Part shown: in pieces, positions 43,531 through 54,421 of the stretch | How the letters are laid out: every line of letters starts with the position of its first letter | How positions within the stretch are numbered: position 1 is the stretch's first letter | Source of the DNA: Phyto melanocephala | Lineage: Eukaryota; Arthropoda; Insecta; Diptera; Rhinophoridae | Direction of reading: 5' to 3' | NCBI GenBank assembly: GCA_941918925.1 | Contig: OW799233.1 | Coordinates: 75,953,797-76,017,796, forward strand | DNA length: 64,000 bases | Translations under genes and position numbers: made by a program | Notes under the pieces: generated by a model | The model's database searches: none | Told to the model about the DNA's origin: nothing | Seen by the model: the letters and a program-made list of their open reading frames with translations, nothing else

Positions 43531-44058
43531 TGTTACAGATTTATTTTTAAGTAGCTTAATTTACATTATAATTTATTTTAGTTGTAGTAGTTTAAGTTAC
43601 TGTAGTTTTATGTGTATTAGTTTATTTTGCTGGTTGTTCGAAAATGTTGTTTGTTATTATGTGTAGCATACTTTTAGGCACTTCTATTATTCGTGCATAT
43701 TACTTAACGTCTTAATTTAAATGTAACGGTTTTCGAATGTACTAGAATGTACATACGAGAACTTTGTCGAATGTTACCGAACACCACTATGTTACTATAA
43801 ATAGCCGAACAACACAGCTAACATAATGAGTATTACAGTAGAGCTTGTAGAGTGCGTATCAAAGTGTGTTTGATAATAAAAGTGTATAACCATAAGTGTA
43901 ATAAGTAAAGTGGTATTGAAGCAATCTTTGAGTGTGTTTAAGTAAATAAAGTGCTCTTAATTTTATAACGAATTTCAAGTGCTTTTAATTGCAATAAAAG
44001 AACTCTAAATTTATTTAAAGGAAATAATCCAACCCTTATAAAAGGTATAAACGTAACA
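43531..44058 (+). repeat. Gypsy-like 5' LTR
   Basis: 528 bp, nearly identical to 49260-49771 apart from a 16-bp length difference near TTTACATTATAA and a few substitutions. Contains TATAAATAG (TATA-like, 43797). A third, diverged solo copy lies at 57357-57618. Confidence 0.9.
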
Positions 44059-44109
44059 ACTGGTGTCAGAAGTGAAATTGCATTTAAAAAAAAAAAATAC
44101 AAATCAGAC

Positions 44110-44733
44110 ATGAAGTTCGAGGAACTTAAAGTTGAACAACTCAAGAAAGAATTGAGTAAGCTGGCATTGCCGACAACAGGTAATAAAGTAGAATTGCAGA
44201 AGAGGCTTCTAGATGAATTTAAGCGGCGTAATATGGACATTGTTGGTTACGAGTTTGAAGAAAAAGAAGAAATGGAAGTTTCCACTCGAGCAACCACAAA
44301 TAACACGTATTTAAGTACGATGCTTGCTGCTATGATGGAAAAGATGGAAATTAAATTCCAGGAAGTTCAAGAAAATTCTAGAGCTAATAATGGAAAATTA
44401 TTAGCTGAAGTTAAAGTTGAAGTTCAAGAAACTTCTAGAGCTAATAATGAAAAATTATTAGCTGAAGTTAAAGAAGAAGTTCAAGAAGTTAAACTAGAAG
44501 TTCAAGACTCTTCTAGAGCTAATAATGAAAAATTATTAGCAGAAGTTCAAGAATCTTCTAGAGCTAATAATGAAAAATTATTAGCTGAAGTTAAAGAAGA
44601 AGTGCAAGAAACAGCTAGAGCTACAAACGAGAAACTTCAAGAAATTTCTGAAGCTGTAAATAACCGAGTAGAGGGCATTGAAAAGCAAGTTAATAAAATA
44701 GATAAAAAATATCTGACCTTGAAGAGTGCATAG
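44110..44733 (+). CDS. Gypsy-like gag N-terminal part with SAP-like domain and coiled coil
   Basis: ATG 44110, stop 44731-44733. Residues 1-37 (FEELKVEQLKKELSKLALPT, GNKVELQKRLLDEF) fit a SAP helix-extended-helix DNA-binding motif. A coiled-coil region follows, built from repeats of SRANNEKLLAEVKEEVQE (about five, residues 77-165). The stop interrupts a longer gag: the same coiled coil continues in another frame downstream (QLQIKNVDEKFQLQDEKFKN). Probably a premature end of one gag gene rather than a separate protein. Confidence 0.7.
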   Translation: MKFEELKVEQLKKELSKLALPTTGNKVELQKRLLDEFKRRNMDIVGYEFEEKEEMEVSTRATTNNTYLSTMLAAMMEKMEIKFQEVQENSRANNGKLLAEVKVEVQETSRANNEKLLAEVKEEVQEVKLEVQDSSRANNEKLLAEVQESSRANNEKLLAEVKEEVQETARATNEKLQEISEAVNNRVEGIEKQVNKIDKKYLTLKSA

Positions 44734-45684
44734 TTACTCAAGCAAGCGACTTCAATAGCAAATTACAACTACAAGTCAAAGACGTTACCGAAAAATTGCA
44801 GTTACAAATAAAAAATGTTGATGAAAAATTTCAATTACAAGACGAAAAATTTAAAAATCTGGAAATAAAAATTAATGATATTCAATGTCATGAGGGACCA
44901 GTTCGGATAATTCCAGAAATATCGAGTAGAATAAAGGCCCCTACTTTTGACGGTAGTGCACCATTTAATGCTTTTAAATTTCAATTTTAGACAGTTGCCA
45001 ATAGAAATATGTGGAGCAATGAAGAAAAGGCTATAGAGTTGATTTTGGCGTTAAAAGGCAACGCAGCGCAAGTCTTGGAAAGCATACCTATTGGCTGCAG
45101 AGAAAACTATGATGACATAATGGTTGCACTACAACGTAAGTATTGCGGCGAGCACAAACGAGATATATACCGAATGGAATTACGAGGCAGAACACAGAAA
45201 GCTAACGAGTCATTACAAGATTTCGCAACGGAGATCGAGCGTTTGGTGCAGCTGTATCCAGTATCCAGGTGAAAATCACCCATTTTTGGATCAGTTTAAA
45301 ATTGTAACGTTTGTAAATGGAATACGTGATCCAGAAATAAAGCACGCGGTATTTGGCACACATAAATCGACGTTTGCAGAAACAGTTTCATATGCACTAA
45401 CACAAGAAACTGCAAAATTGCTTTCTAAGCCGCAGATATATAAGGTGCGAAATCTTGAAATTTCTACAGAAATGGAAAGAGATGAAGTTAGAGATTTAAA
45501 GGCTCATATACAGGCGTTAGAGGAAAAGCAAGGCAAAGGCAGAGCCAAATGTTATAATTGCGGCAAGGGTGGACATTTTCAACGTAATTGCAAAGCACCA
45601 AGGAAGAGGACTAGATCTGTTTCGCCACCTAGAAACAGCAAACGGGCGAACACGAAATCATCAACTGAGTCACAGTTAAACTAA
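44734..45684 (+). pseudogene. Gypsy-like gag, capsid and zinc-knuckle part
   Basis: Pieces in different frames: IKAPTFDGSAPFNAFKFQF, then AIELILALKGNAAQVLESIP and SLQDFATEIERLVQLYP (capsid homology). After a frame change come FLDQFKIVTFVNGIRDPEIK and the knuckle CYNCGKGGHFQRNC near 45550, ending in a basic tail with stop at 45682-45684. At least one stop (44988) and one frameshift (near 45265) break it. Confidence 0.8.
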
Positions 45685-45749
45685 AACGAGCTAGCACTAC
45701 GGGGCAAGAGCTAGCTCCCATAACCGAGGGCCCCACAATCTCTTTATCA

Positions 45750-45846
45750 GTTATGCAGCAGAAAAATAGCAACCTTACTGCTTGTGGGTATAACAATGGT
45801 CGAAGGCATATTTTTACCATAGACACAGGTGCATCGCAGTCTATTA
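45750..45846 (+). pseudogene. Gypsy-like aspartic protease, left part
   Basis: The plus frame reads HIFTIDTGASQSI with the active-site DTGA at about 45820. It is cut at 45846 by the nested transposon and resumes at 48819. Confidence 0.75.
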
Positions 45847-48815
45847 CACTGCTCTGCAAAAAATAATTTTTTGTCTTCCCATTTAATAAAACTATGTGGA
45901 CTATATGGATTTTGACGCGCTAAACTCAAATCCATCGTCGGTTTTTTTCCATCAGATCGGGATTTTTTTTTATGGGCGTGGCAAATTTTCCCCCCTAAAT
46001 AAGTCAGGTACGGACACATATTTAATCCTAACTCGAGAACTACTCATCCGATTTTCAAAAGTAAAACACCAAAATGTGTAACAAAATTGTTTTTATTTCA
46101 GTGAAATACAATTTTTCTCTATCGCTTATCGTTTTGGAGTTATTTAGAAATAAATGGAGAAAAAAAATTTTTTTCGTGCAAAATTCGTAATATTTTTCAA
46201 TTTAAAAATGGAATTAAAAAAAATATAAGGCAAATATTCAATATTTTAAACTTTTTTCTAAGAGCTACTTACCTTGAAAATAAAAACAGCCATAAACCAT
46301 AAAAATCGGTTATAAAATGTAGATTTTATTGTCAATTTACCGCAGGTACCCAATATTGACCAAATATGTGTAATGCAGCAAACAACGTCAGAGTGGGCGC
46401 ACTAAAGCGACTTGTAGCAACAATGAATGGCAACTTTTTACTTCTATCTATTTTCGTACAACAAAAACAAATACAAGCAAAAAAAATTTGCTAGATTGTA
46501 ATTTTGTAGCATCGCCTTGCTTAAAGCACCCACCCTGTCGTCACCCGTAGATAACTTCAAATTACAATAAAAAATTAAAATATCTACAGGCTATTTTACT
46601 TACAATAACACAAAAATGTTGTTAATAATTATTAATTTTTATTTAGGAAACATTGTTAAAATAAAAAAGTAGCTTAAGCTGCCCATGCCCCACATCATTT
46701 AATTTCGTTCTGAAGACCTCGTCCTTCATAAGCTGTCGTATTTGTGGACCTACAAATATGCCTTCTTTTACTTTAGCATCTCTGATTCTAGGAAATTGGC
46801 TCTTCATGTATAGAAAGGCTTCACCATCCTTGTTCATTGCTTTGACAAAATTTTCGTTAGGTCTAGCTTTATATGAAGAGAAGAGCTTGTTCTTTTTGAT
46901 TTAAAGGCTCTTCTGCTGCATTTTTTTCTCCTGGAATAAAATTTACTCTTTTCGGTCAAATTTTAACATTGTAGTGTTTTTCTTTCGCGCGGCTATCCCA
47001 TTCACATAAGAAGCAACAAAACTTGGTATATCCACTTTGCAATCCATTTAACATTGCTACGACTTTCAAATCTGCAGATTCCATGAGTAATGTGAATATT
47101 TAATCTCATCTTCATGCTACAATAGTTTTCTTTCATATTTCTTGCATACGCGAGTGGGACCAATGGAAATTTGTTGACATTGTGAAGTAAAACGGCTTTC
47201 AAACTTGTCTTGGATGAATCAATAACAAGCGGCCAATCCTGAGATTTATGACTGAAACACAGTTGTCGCAAAAGTCCATCAGCATTATCGCAAAATATCA
47301 AACCTTCCTCTCTTCTGAAATATATCAAAAAATGTTGTTTTTTATTTCGAAAGTAAGAGACGTTAACGTCCGTTTGCACCAAACTCCATTCTTTTCATTG
47401 AGATGCAAGAAGCTCAAACTTGGTTTTTTTAAAGCCTTGATTTACAAACTAAGTTATTCATATCAGTATAATTCGGAAAATAAGGTGTACTCGATGGACT
47501 TCCAAATGAATGCGAAGAAACATCCATGCTGGCGTAAGTGGATTCAGTTGCTGCAGAAAGCCCATCTTCTTCATCGTCTGTAGGAGGCAATGAAGGTAAA
47601 AATTTACATGTAAACTGGAAAACTGGTCGTTTGACGTATAAAGTATTTGGATATGTAACTTTATTTTTTGTTTTTTCGTAAACCCACGTGTTTTAGTATG
47701 GCAAAAGTAGCAATCATTTTGATGATTTTGTGGTTCACTCCAAATCGCTGGCTTTATAAACGGCTTCATAAAGACTTATGACTTTCATTTAACCAACCTC
47801 TTAAAGACTTACCACAGCTACTACAACATATTTTCGGCAGCCAACTTTTATCTTTATCATCGATAGGAAACCCAAAATAACGGCAATAAGTATCTTTAAG
47901 CTTTGAAGATATTGTCTCCCGTTGAGAACTTAAAGTTAGATCGCCACACACGTAACAAAATAAATTTGGAGATTTGTTACAAATCGTTGACATTTTGTAA
48001 TATGAAAGCGTTGGTGGATTCTTTAATTGCTTTATTAGTTTACACAATAACAAAGTACACTATAAGATCTATTTACTGTTGCCGATTTTAACCGCACGAT
48101 ATTCAAATTAAAAGTGACTTACTTATTGCCCATTAGCTTCTATATATACAATAAATACCAGAATCTACCCTAATGTTCTTAATTTGAAATCACAGGTAAT
48201 TGAAAAATACTGTTATAAATATTAATTCCAAAAAACTATGTAAAATACTGTTGTAGCCTAGTTCCATTACCTGCTCACCTAACGAAATGTTACATATATC
48301 ATATGTAAGGCAATATTGGGTACCTGCGGTAAATTGACAATAAAATCTACATTGTTTAACCGCTTTTTATGGTTTATGGCTTTTTTTATTTCCAAGATAA
48401 GTAGTTCTCAGAAAAAAGTTTAAAATGTTGAATATTTGCGTTATATTTTTTTTAATTCCGTTTTTAATTTGAAAAATATTACGAATTTTGCACGAAAAAA
48501 TTTTTTTTTCTCCACTAATTTCTAAATAACTCCAAAACGATAAGAGATAGAGAAAAATTGTAAATCACTGAAATAAATACAATTTTGTTACATATTTTTT
48601 GGTGTTTTATTTTTGAAAATCGGATGTCTGGTTCTCGAGTTAGGAGGAAATAAGTCTCCGTACCTGACTAATTTAGGGGGAAAAATTTGCCACGCCCATA
48701 AAAAAAAAATCACGATCTGATGGAAAAAAATCGACAACGGATTTAAGTTCAGCGCGTCAAAATCCATATAGTCCACATAGTTTTATTAAATGGAGGATTT
48801 TGCTGCAGAGCAGTG
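45847..48815 (-). mobile_element. CACTG-ended DNA transposon with ~500-bp inverted repeats
   Basis: Ends CACTGCTCTGCA / TGCAGAGCAGTG, flanked by TTA on both sides (45844-45846, 48816-48818). Inverted repeats run 45847-46362 and 48313-48815, both containing GACTATATGGATTTTGACGC and, innermost, TTACCGCAGGTACCCAATAT. CACT ends and 3-bp duplication suggest the CACTA/Mirage/Chapaev (CMC) group, though TTA would also suit PIF/Harbinger. Coding remnants are on the minus strand. Confidence 0.75.
46643..48053 (-). pseudogene. Transposase-type protein of the CACTG element, broken
   Basis: Minus order: zinc-binding N-terminus (CYVCGDLTLSSQ ... ICCSSCGKSLRGWLNES, 48053-47770), DCYFCHTKTRGFTKK (47700), DVNVSYFRNKKQHFLIYFRR with EEGLIFCDN (47380-47290), WPLVIDSSKTSLKAVLLHNV (about 47210), then NKDGEAFLYMKSQFPRIRDA with KEGIFVGPQIRQLMKDEVFR (46837-46643). 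This architecture is a common uncharacterised insect and aphid protein that I know as transposon-encoded. Segments are missing and frames shifted. Confidence 0.7.
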
Positions 48816-48818
48816 TTA

Positions 48819-49248
48819 TCAGGCCCGATTTAATGAAGAAAACAATCGAACCGTTATGTGGCGTAAGTCTGCGAACAGCTACTGGGGAGCCTGCTACTGT
48901 CTATGGTAAAATAATCGTAAAAGTTACTATTGCCAACATAACTGTCAATCATGTATTCATCAGCAAACAAACATGTCCAGCAACAAGATGAAAGCCAAAT
49001 ACGACCGTGCAGCGGAATCTGAAGGCTTTAATGAGGGTCAGCGCGTTCTATTATATAACCCACAACGCAATAAAGGATTGCAAAATCATTGGGATGGACC
49101 GTATAAGGTGATAAAGAGAATAAATGATGTGGTGTATAGAATCCAGAAATACAAGAGCCCAAGATCAAAGATGAAAGTGGTTCATCTCGAGCGCCTCGCT
49201 AAGTACGGAAAAAGTGAATTTGTGCCTATTCGGGACGAACAGGCTTAA
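48819..49248 (+). pseudogene. Gypsy-like protease right part fused to integrase C-terminus
   Basis: The frame resumes after the transposon: GVSLRTATGEPATVYGKIIV then ANITVNHVFISKQ (protease). At about 48970 it passes into MKAKYDRAAESEGFNEGQRV, NHWDGPYKVIKRINDVVYRI and VVHLERLAKYG, the C-terminal domain of gypsy integrase, ending at stop 49246-49248. All of RT, RNase H and the integrase core are deleted at this junction. Confidence 0.85.
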
Positions 49249-49259
49249 GCGGGCGGTAG

Positions 49260-49771
49260 TGTTACAGATTTATTTTTAAGTAGCTTTATTTTAGTTGTAG
49301 TAGTTTAAGTTACTGTAGTTTTATGTGTATTAGTTTATTTTGCTGGTTGTTCGAAAATGTTGTTTGTTATTATGTGTAGCATACTTTTAGGCACTTCTAT
49401 TATTCGTGCATATTACTTAACGTCTTAATTTAAATGTAACGGTTTTCGAATGTACTAGAATGTACATACGAGAACTTTGTCGAATGTTACCGAACACCAC
49501 TATGTTACTATAAATAGCCGAACAACACAGCTAACATAATGAGTATTACAGTAGAGCTTGTAGAGTGCGTATCAAAGTGTGTTTGATAATAAAAGTGTAT
49601 AACCATAAGTGTAATAAGTAAAGTGATATTGAAGCAATCTTTGAGTGTGTTTAAGTAAATAAAGTGCTCTTAATTTTATAACGAATTTCAAGTGCTTTTA
49701 ATTGCAATAAAAAAACTCTAATCTTATTTAAAGGAAATAATCCAACATTTATAAAAGGTATAAACGTAACA
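49260..49771 (+). repeat. Gypsy-like 3' LTR
   Basis: 512 bp, matches 43531-44058. Preceded by AAGCGGGCGGTAG (polypurine-type tract). Confidence 0.9.
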
Positions 49772-49856
49772 ATATATTGTTGTCTTATTTTAATGTATTT
49801 TGTTCTTGGGCTTATAATTGTGAAGATGACAATTGTGCGAATAGGATAGTTGGTGT

Positions 49857-51993
49857 TTTTATACCCGCCACCAAAAAAATGGTGGGGGTATATTCATTTT
49901 GTCATTCCGTTTGTAACACATCGAAATATCCATTTTAGACCCCATAAAGTATATATATTCTGAATCAGGGTTTGATTTGATGACGATCTAGCTATGTCCG
50001 TCCGGCTGTCCATCTGTTGAAAGCACGATAGAGGTCGCACGGAAAAAGCTACGGGGCTCAAGTTTTGCCAGAATCTTTCTTATAGACAAGGTTTGTTTGG
50101 TATTGAAAATGGGCTATATCGGAATATTAGGAAGTGAGTTATAGCTCGTAAAGCAAGAGTAGGTCGAAAAAACCGTGTCGTTCGCACATCGAATAAAATG
50201 GAACGCATAAACGTAGAGTCATGAAACTTCGAATATATATTTACGGAGTCAAAAGAATATTTTTCCCTGAAAATCGCTTACATCTATGAATTAGGAAAAG
50301 AGTTATCGATCAAAATGTACGAAAATTTATACCGCACAGTGTATTTTTCGGTATATTTAAAAACAAAAACGTCATAAAAGCAACAAAATTGAATGTACGA
50401 CTCTGAAATTTTGCACACTTTGCTTTTTGGTGAGACGCTTTTTTGTGACGGAAAATCAATGTGCCACGCCCACTTTTACGCCTACCTCCCATATAACGTT
50501 TTACCTTAAATTCATGTAATTTCTCTATTGACAAAGGTTTTGGGAAAGGGCTATATTCAAATACCTAAGTTGTACTCATTCGCAAAAACTACTTCGACAC
50601 GCCTACTATAACGCCCTCTTTTCACGTTATCTACCGTTAATGAAATTTAAAAGCTCATAAAACCGCCAAAATTGGAGGTATGATGATAAAATTTGCTACA
50701 TATATCCCCCTAGGCAATGTCATTACTGTGCCAAAAAATTAAGGTGCCACGCCCACTTTTACGCCCACCTCCCATATAACGTTTTACCTAAAATTCATAT
50801 AATTTTTCTATTAATCAAGATTTTGGAATAATAAAGGGCTATATTGATATATCTAAGTTGTACTCATTAGCAAAAACAGCTTTGACACGCCTACTATTAC
50901 GCCCACTTTTCACGTTATCTACCGTTAATGAAATTTAAAAGCTCACGAAACCGCCAAAATTAGAGGTATGATGATCACATTTGCTACGTATATCCTTCTA
51001 ATTAATGTAATTGTTGTGCCAAGAAGTTTAGGTGACACGCCCACTTTAACGCCTACCTCCCATATAACGGTTTATTTTAAATTCATGTAATTTCTCTATT
51101 GACAAAGGTTTTGGGAAAATAAAGGACTATATTGAAATATCTAAGTTGTATTTATTAGCAGAAACTTTATTGACACGCCTACTTTAACGCCCACTTTCAT
51201 TGAAAGACTACATTTACAAAAGCATTTTAGTAGCATATCGAAGTTATAAAGGGTGGTTAAATTTTAAGGACCGATGTTAAATTTAAATAAAACAAAAATT
51301 ATTTAGGATATTATTATTATTTCTTTTGTAATTATAATATTTGTATGGTTCAATTGTGTATTTAACAAAATATCGGCCAAATGGCACCCCCCCCTTCCTT
51401 GGCACCACTCCCTCCATCTGATGGTCCAAATTTTCAATGACAATGTTGATGCTCAATTGTTGGGGACGATGATGAGTCGAGGTTGACTGCTCTTTTGCCA
51501 CACTATCGTGGTTCCCATTCAACGCACTAAGAAGGCATTCACAGATTTTCTAACATTTTATACAGACCTGTTTTGCAGAAATTTAAATATTTGTTACAAT
51601 TCTCCCGATTGTGGACGAATTTGAACGATTATGTTGATCAAAAGAATTACGAAGTGCACAAAATGCATTTTGGTTTGAACGCCCATTTTTATAAAAAACC
51701 TGAATAACTTTAAAGCGTTGCTCATTTGCGTATCTTTCTACGGATCAAATTGAGTAAGTTTGAGAAATGTTAAATGAAATGCAGGAAACAAATTTAAAGA
51801 CTAGGTGTAGTTCAGCTTCAACATGGGCCCTTAAAATTTAACCACCCTCTACAAAGAAAGTAATACATATTTTATTATAAAGAGATTATTCCAAAGCGAT
51901 TAACAAAATAATAAATATTGTGCTTTAAATGTACACAAAATTGGTGGTGGGTATAAAAGATTCGGCACAGCCGAATATAGTGCTCTTACTTGT
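49857..51993. repeat. TATACCC-type composite repeat B, copy 1
   Basis: Begins TTTATACCCGCCACC with ATGGTGGGGG and ends GGTGGGTATAAAAGATTCGG with CCGAATATAGTGCTCTTACT, an imperfect terminal inverted repeat. Interior: CATAAAGTATATATATTCTG, GTCCGTCCGGCTGTCC, and three tandem ~270-bp blocks around CCACGCCCACTTT and ACCTCCCATATAACG (50460, 50750, 51030). Contains a mariner relic at 51249-51849. Non-coding otherwise. It interrupts the BEL leader. Confidence 0.75.
51249..51849. mobile_element. Mariner-like relic (deleted) inside composite B
   Basis: Inverted ends AAGGGTGGTTAAATTTTAAG / CTTAAAATTTAACCACCCTC with TA on both sides (51247-51248, 51850-51851). Broken coding traces include SVAKEQSTSTHHRPQQLSIN on minus, similar to the N-terminal helix-turn-helix region of insect mariner-like transposases. 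The DDE part is absent. Confidence 0.65.
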
Positions 51994-53346
51994 TTATGTT
52001 GTTGACTTGCAATATCTACGTTGTTTTAAATGCACTGGTATGCACGCATACGTACATTTTATCTTTTCGTTCTTTCGTTTTATTTTATGTGGCTTTATTT
52101 TTCAAAACAGTTGCGCTATTGATAACATGCAAATTATTAACATATTTATCTACGTACATGTGTGTATGTTTTTTCTTTTTCTTGTTACCAGTGATGGCAC
52201 TTGGGTACATTTTTAAATCTAATAGTACACTTTTAGTAAATGTGTGGTTATGTTACCCTACGTTGCCACAAGCAAGTATTTACTTGCAAATAGTGTATAC
52301 GTATTACTAACGAAAATCAGGAGAAATGCCAAAAAAACACAACAATTTTTTGAGTGGCTACACAGCACAGTGCAAGTTCATTTTTAAAATGTCGTCAACA
52401 AATAAACTTCAAACAAATTTAACACAAATGGTGCTGCTTCAATTGGTAATTAAGTGTTGTCAATAGCCACTATTGAACGTTACCTTTAGACATGTAACTT
52501 TTTAATATAATTTTTTTTATTAAAAATTGATATTTATAATAAAACTTACATTCTAAATGAATATTTATATTTTTTCTTAATATTCTTCATATACATATAC
52601 ACATATTTATTAAAAAAATTAGCTGAATTATTTACCACAATTGTATGATATATTAGTGAGTTAACAAAAAACTCAGTATTAGACAACACTGTTTTTCGGC
52701 ATGTCACTTTACTTGCCGTAACTGTAAAAATTTTACTTGCTTAAAAATTTCTTCGCAAGCTGAGTCGCAGGTTGCCAAAGTGTAGTTGTGTTAGTAAAAA
52801 AGTGTTAGTGTATTGGTTTTTTTTCACTTGCACTTGCACGTGGCAACGGTAGGTTAATATTAATGATAATTATGTTGATTTGCATTAATTATGAATTTTT
52901 AATAATATTTTCACTAACACTCCACACTTTTCTTTATAAAAAAATTAACAATTGCACTAAATAAATTCAATTTCTGTACATACCCAATTATTTCCTTTCT
53001 GGTGTTTGATCTGTTCGTCTTTTTTGAAAATTACATCTACGATGGTGCTAATGATGATTTATGTTGACACTAATGATGTGGGTTTTTTTTTGTGCTGGTT
53101 GAAATTTCTCCGCCGGTACTGATGTTTTTTGTTGAGAAATATTAAAAATACAGACACTGTCTTCCAGGCTGATGATGATATTTATAGATGCTGCGGTAGA
53201 GCAAATACCTTAATGCTGAAGTCGTTGTTACGGTAGAACAACTGTTAACCAAATTATTTTAGGTTATGGTGACTGATGTACCATTGACAATTTTCAAGGT
53301 TTTTTCCTATTCTAGGCCTTCCTAGAATTTTTTCGAAGGACCAAAA
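51994..53346 (-). other. BEL/Pao 5' leader, LTR-proximal part
   Basis: No reliable coding frame. Next to the LTR the minus strand reads TTTTGGTCCTTCGAAAAAAT (53346-53327), a candidate primer-binding site. GGCAACGGTAGG at about 52843 matches the leader words near 42.6-42.8 kb. ACTTGC words at 52690-52840 resemble the 2.0-2.7 kb repeat. Confidence 0.5.
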
Positions 53347-54040
53347 TGTGGGCTCTTGTTTCTAGCCCAGGTAGGGTGTATCCTTATAAGATAATAAGGC
53401 CGGGTGTTCTTCTTAGAACTAACAAATTTATTCTACAGCTTTTGCTGTTATGGATTTTTGTGATTAATATATATGTATATGTTAACAGTTTCTTACTGTC
53501 TAGTTCAACTGTTTAACTATTAATAATACAAACAATTTAAAAAGGAATTTAATTCACCGTAACTGCACCTTAATGGTGTTAAAAAAAATGAGAAAAGTTT
53601 TAGCAATAACAAAAGAGTAAACTCTACATATAATTTATAAAACTACATAGCAAGGCGAATTCATTATCAGGTGGTGTTGACAACGCAGCTGATCTACTTT
53701 TTTATTTGCAAAAATGATGATTGGATTGTCAAATATTATTTATGTTTACAGATTACTCCTTCCCGCGCAAAAAAACACAAACAAAATCCATGTAGTTTTT
53801 GACACATCGACAGTCGAAAGCAACAATAAGAAACCATGTTGTTTTTTAATGTTGTATTTGTTGTAGAATTACCACCACCTGATAAATAAATTCGCCTTGC
53901 TACATAGAAAGAAAAGAAATATACATATATATATATAAATATGTATATATAAATAAATATGAATATATATAAATACAAGAATGTGTGTAAATAAACATAA
54001 ATAAATACATATATAAAATAGAGTTGAAGTCGCTTCAACA
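53347..54040 (-). repeat. BEL/Pao 5' LTR (split by a MITE)
   Basis: Matches the 3' LTR over 53347-53646 and 53906-54040; the difference is the 253-bp MITE. Ends TGTTGAAG...GAGCCCACA in minus orientation. Confidence 0.9.
53649..53901. mobile_element. MITE in the BEL 5' LTR
   Basis: 253 bp with inverted ends AGCAAGGCGAATTCATTATC / GATAAATAAATTCGCCTTGCT, the inverted repeat extending to CAGGTGGT. Flanked by ACAT on both sides. No coding content. The insertion is absent from the other LTR, so it postdates the BEL element. Superfamily unknown. Confidence 0.75.
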
Positions 54041-54421
54041 AAGTTTTCTTTTGTTCGTTCGTTTTCGTTTATAGGTTTTGCAAGTCCTCCCCTTTTTGCT
54101 GTCAGAGTATGTATGCGGTTCTTCGATGTTTTCAAAAGCTGTTACTCCATTTAGCCAGTCTGGGTTGGTTTTCATAAATGCTTTTTTTGTACGGTATGAG
54201 GCAAGCCTTTTTTAATTGTTAGGAAAACGAAGTGAATTTTGCTATGAACATCCATATCGTGGTATCCTGGTAAATCGTGTAGTTTTTCCTTAATATCCAA
54301 TTTAAATACATTTTCCAACAATTCGAGATTAGTAAATGACATTATCGCACTTTAAAATAAAATTGTATAAGTTCTGTTACTAATCACTAGTTTTAGAAAG
54401 TAAAAACTTAACTGGCTGCAT
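54041..54421 (-). pseudogene. Split transposon-type gene, upstream part
   Basis: Minus ATG at about 54341 opens SFTNLELLENVFKLDIKEKL, then (after one frame break near 54205) RLASYRTKKAFMKTNPDWLN, GVTAFENIEEPHTYSDSKK and a basic KTYKRKRTNKRKL up to the BEL LTR at 54041. The frame resumes at 34344 with RKLENASKDISKSHLSKDL. The 13-bp duplicated site of the non-LTR element sits just upstream. Family uncertain. Confidence 0.5.

Larger units (their letters stand above)
43531..49771 (+). mobile_element. Ty3/gypsy-like LTR retrotransposon, internally deleted, with nested DNA transposon
   Basis: LTRs 43531-44058 and 49260-49771 begin TGTTACAG and end CGTAACA. Flanked by ATAT on both sides (43527-43530, 49772-49775). 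A primer-site-like TGGTGTCAGAAGTG follows the 5' LTR and a purine-rich AAGCGGGCGGTAG precedes the 3' LTR. It encodes gag and the start of protease; RT, RNase H and most of integrase are missing. A 2.97-kb transposon sits in protease. Confidence 0.9.
34345..54040 (-). mobile_element. BEL/Pao LTR retrotransposon with multiple nested insertions
   Basis: Minus strand: 5' LTR 54040-53347, a primer-site-like TTTTGGTCCTTCGAA next to it, leader, gag, protease, RT, RNase H, integrase, then 3' LTR 36370-34345. LTRs begin TGTTGAAGCGACTTCAAC and end GAGCCCACA. The flanks are AACTT (54045-54041) and AACGT (34344-34340), a 5-bp target duplication with one change. Nested inside are a Tc1 element, a solo-LTR-like insertion, a gypsy element that itself carries a DNA transposon, a TATACCC composite and a MITE. 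Confidence 0.85.

Noticed and set aside
45896..46081. Small plus-strand frame MDYMDFDALNSNP and its near-copy at 48588-48776 on minus
   Set aside because: They are the two inverted repeats of the CACTG transposon read in the same relative direction, not genes.
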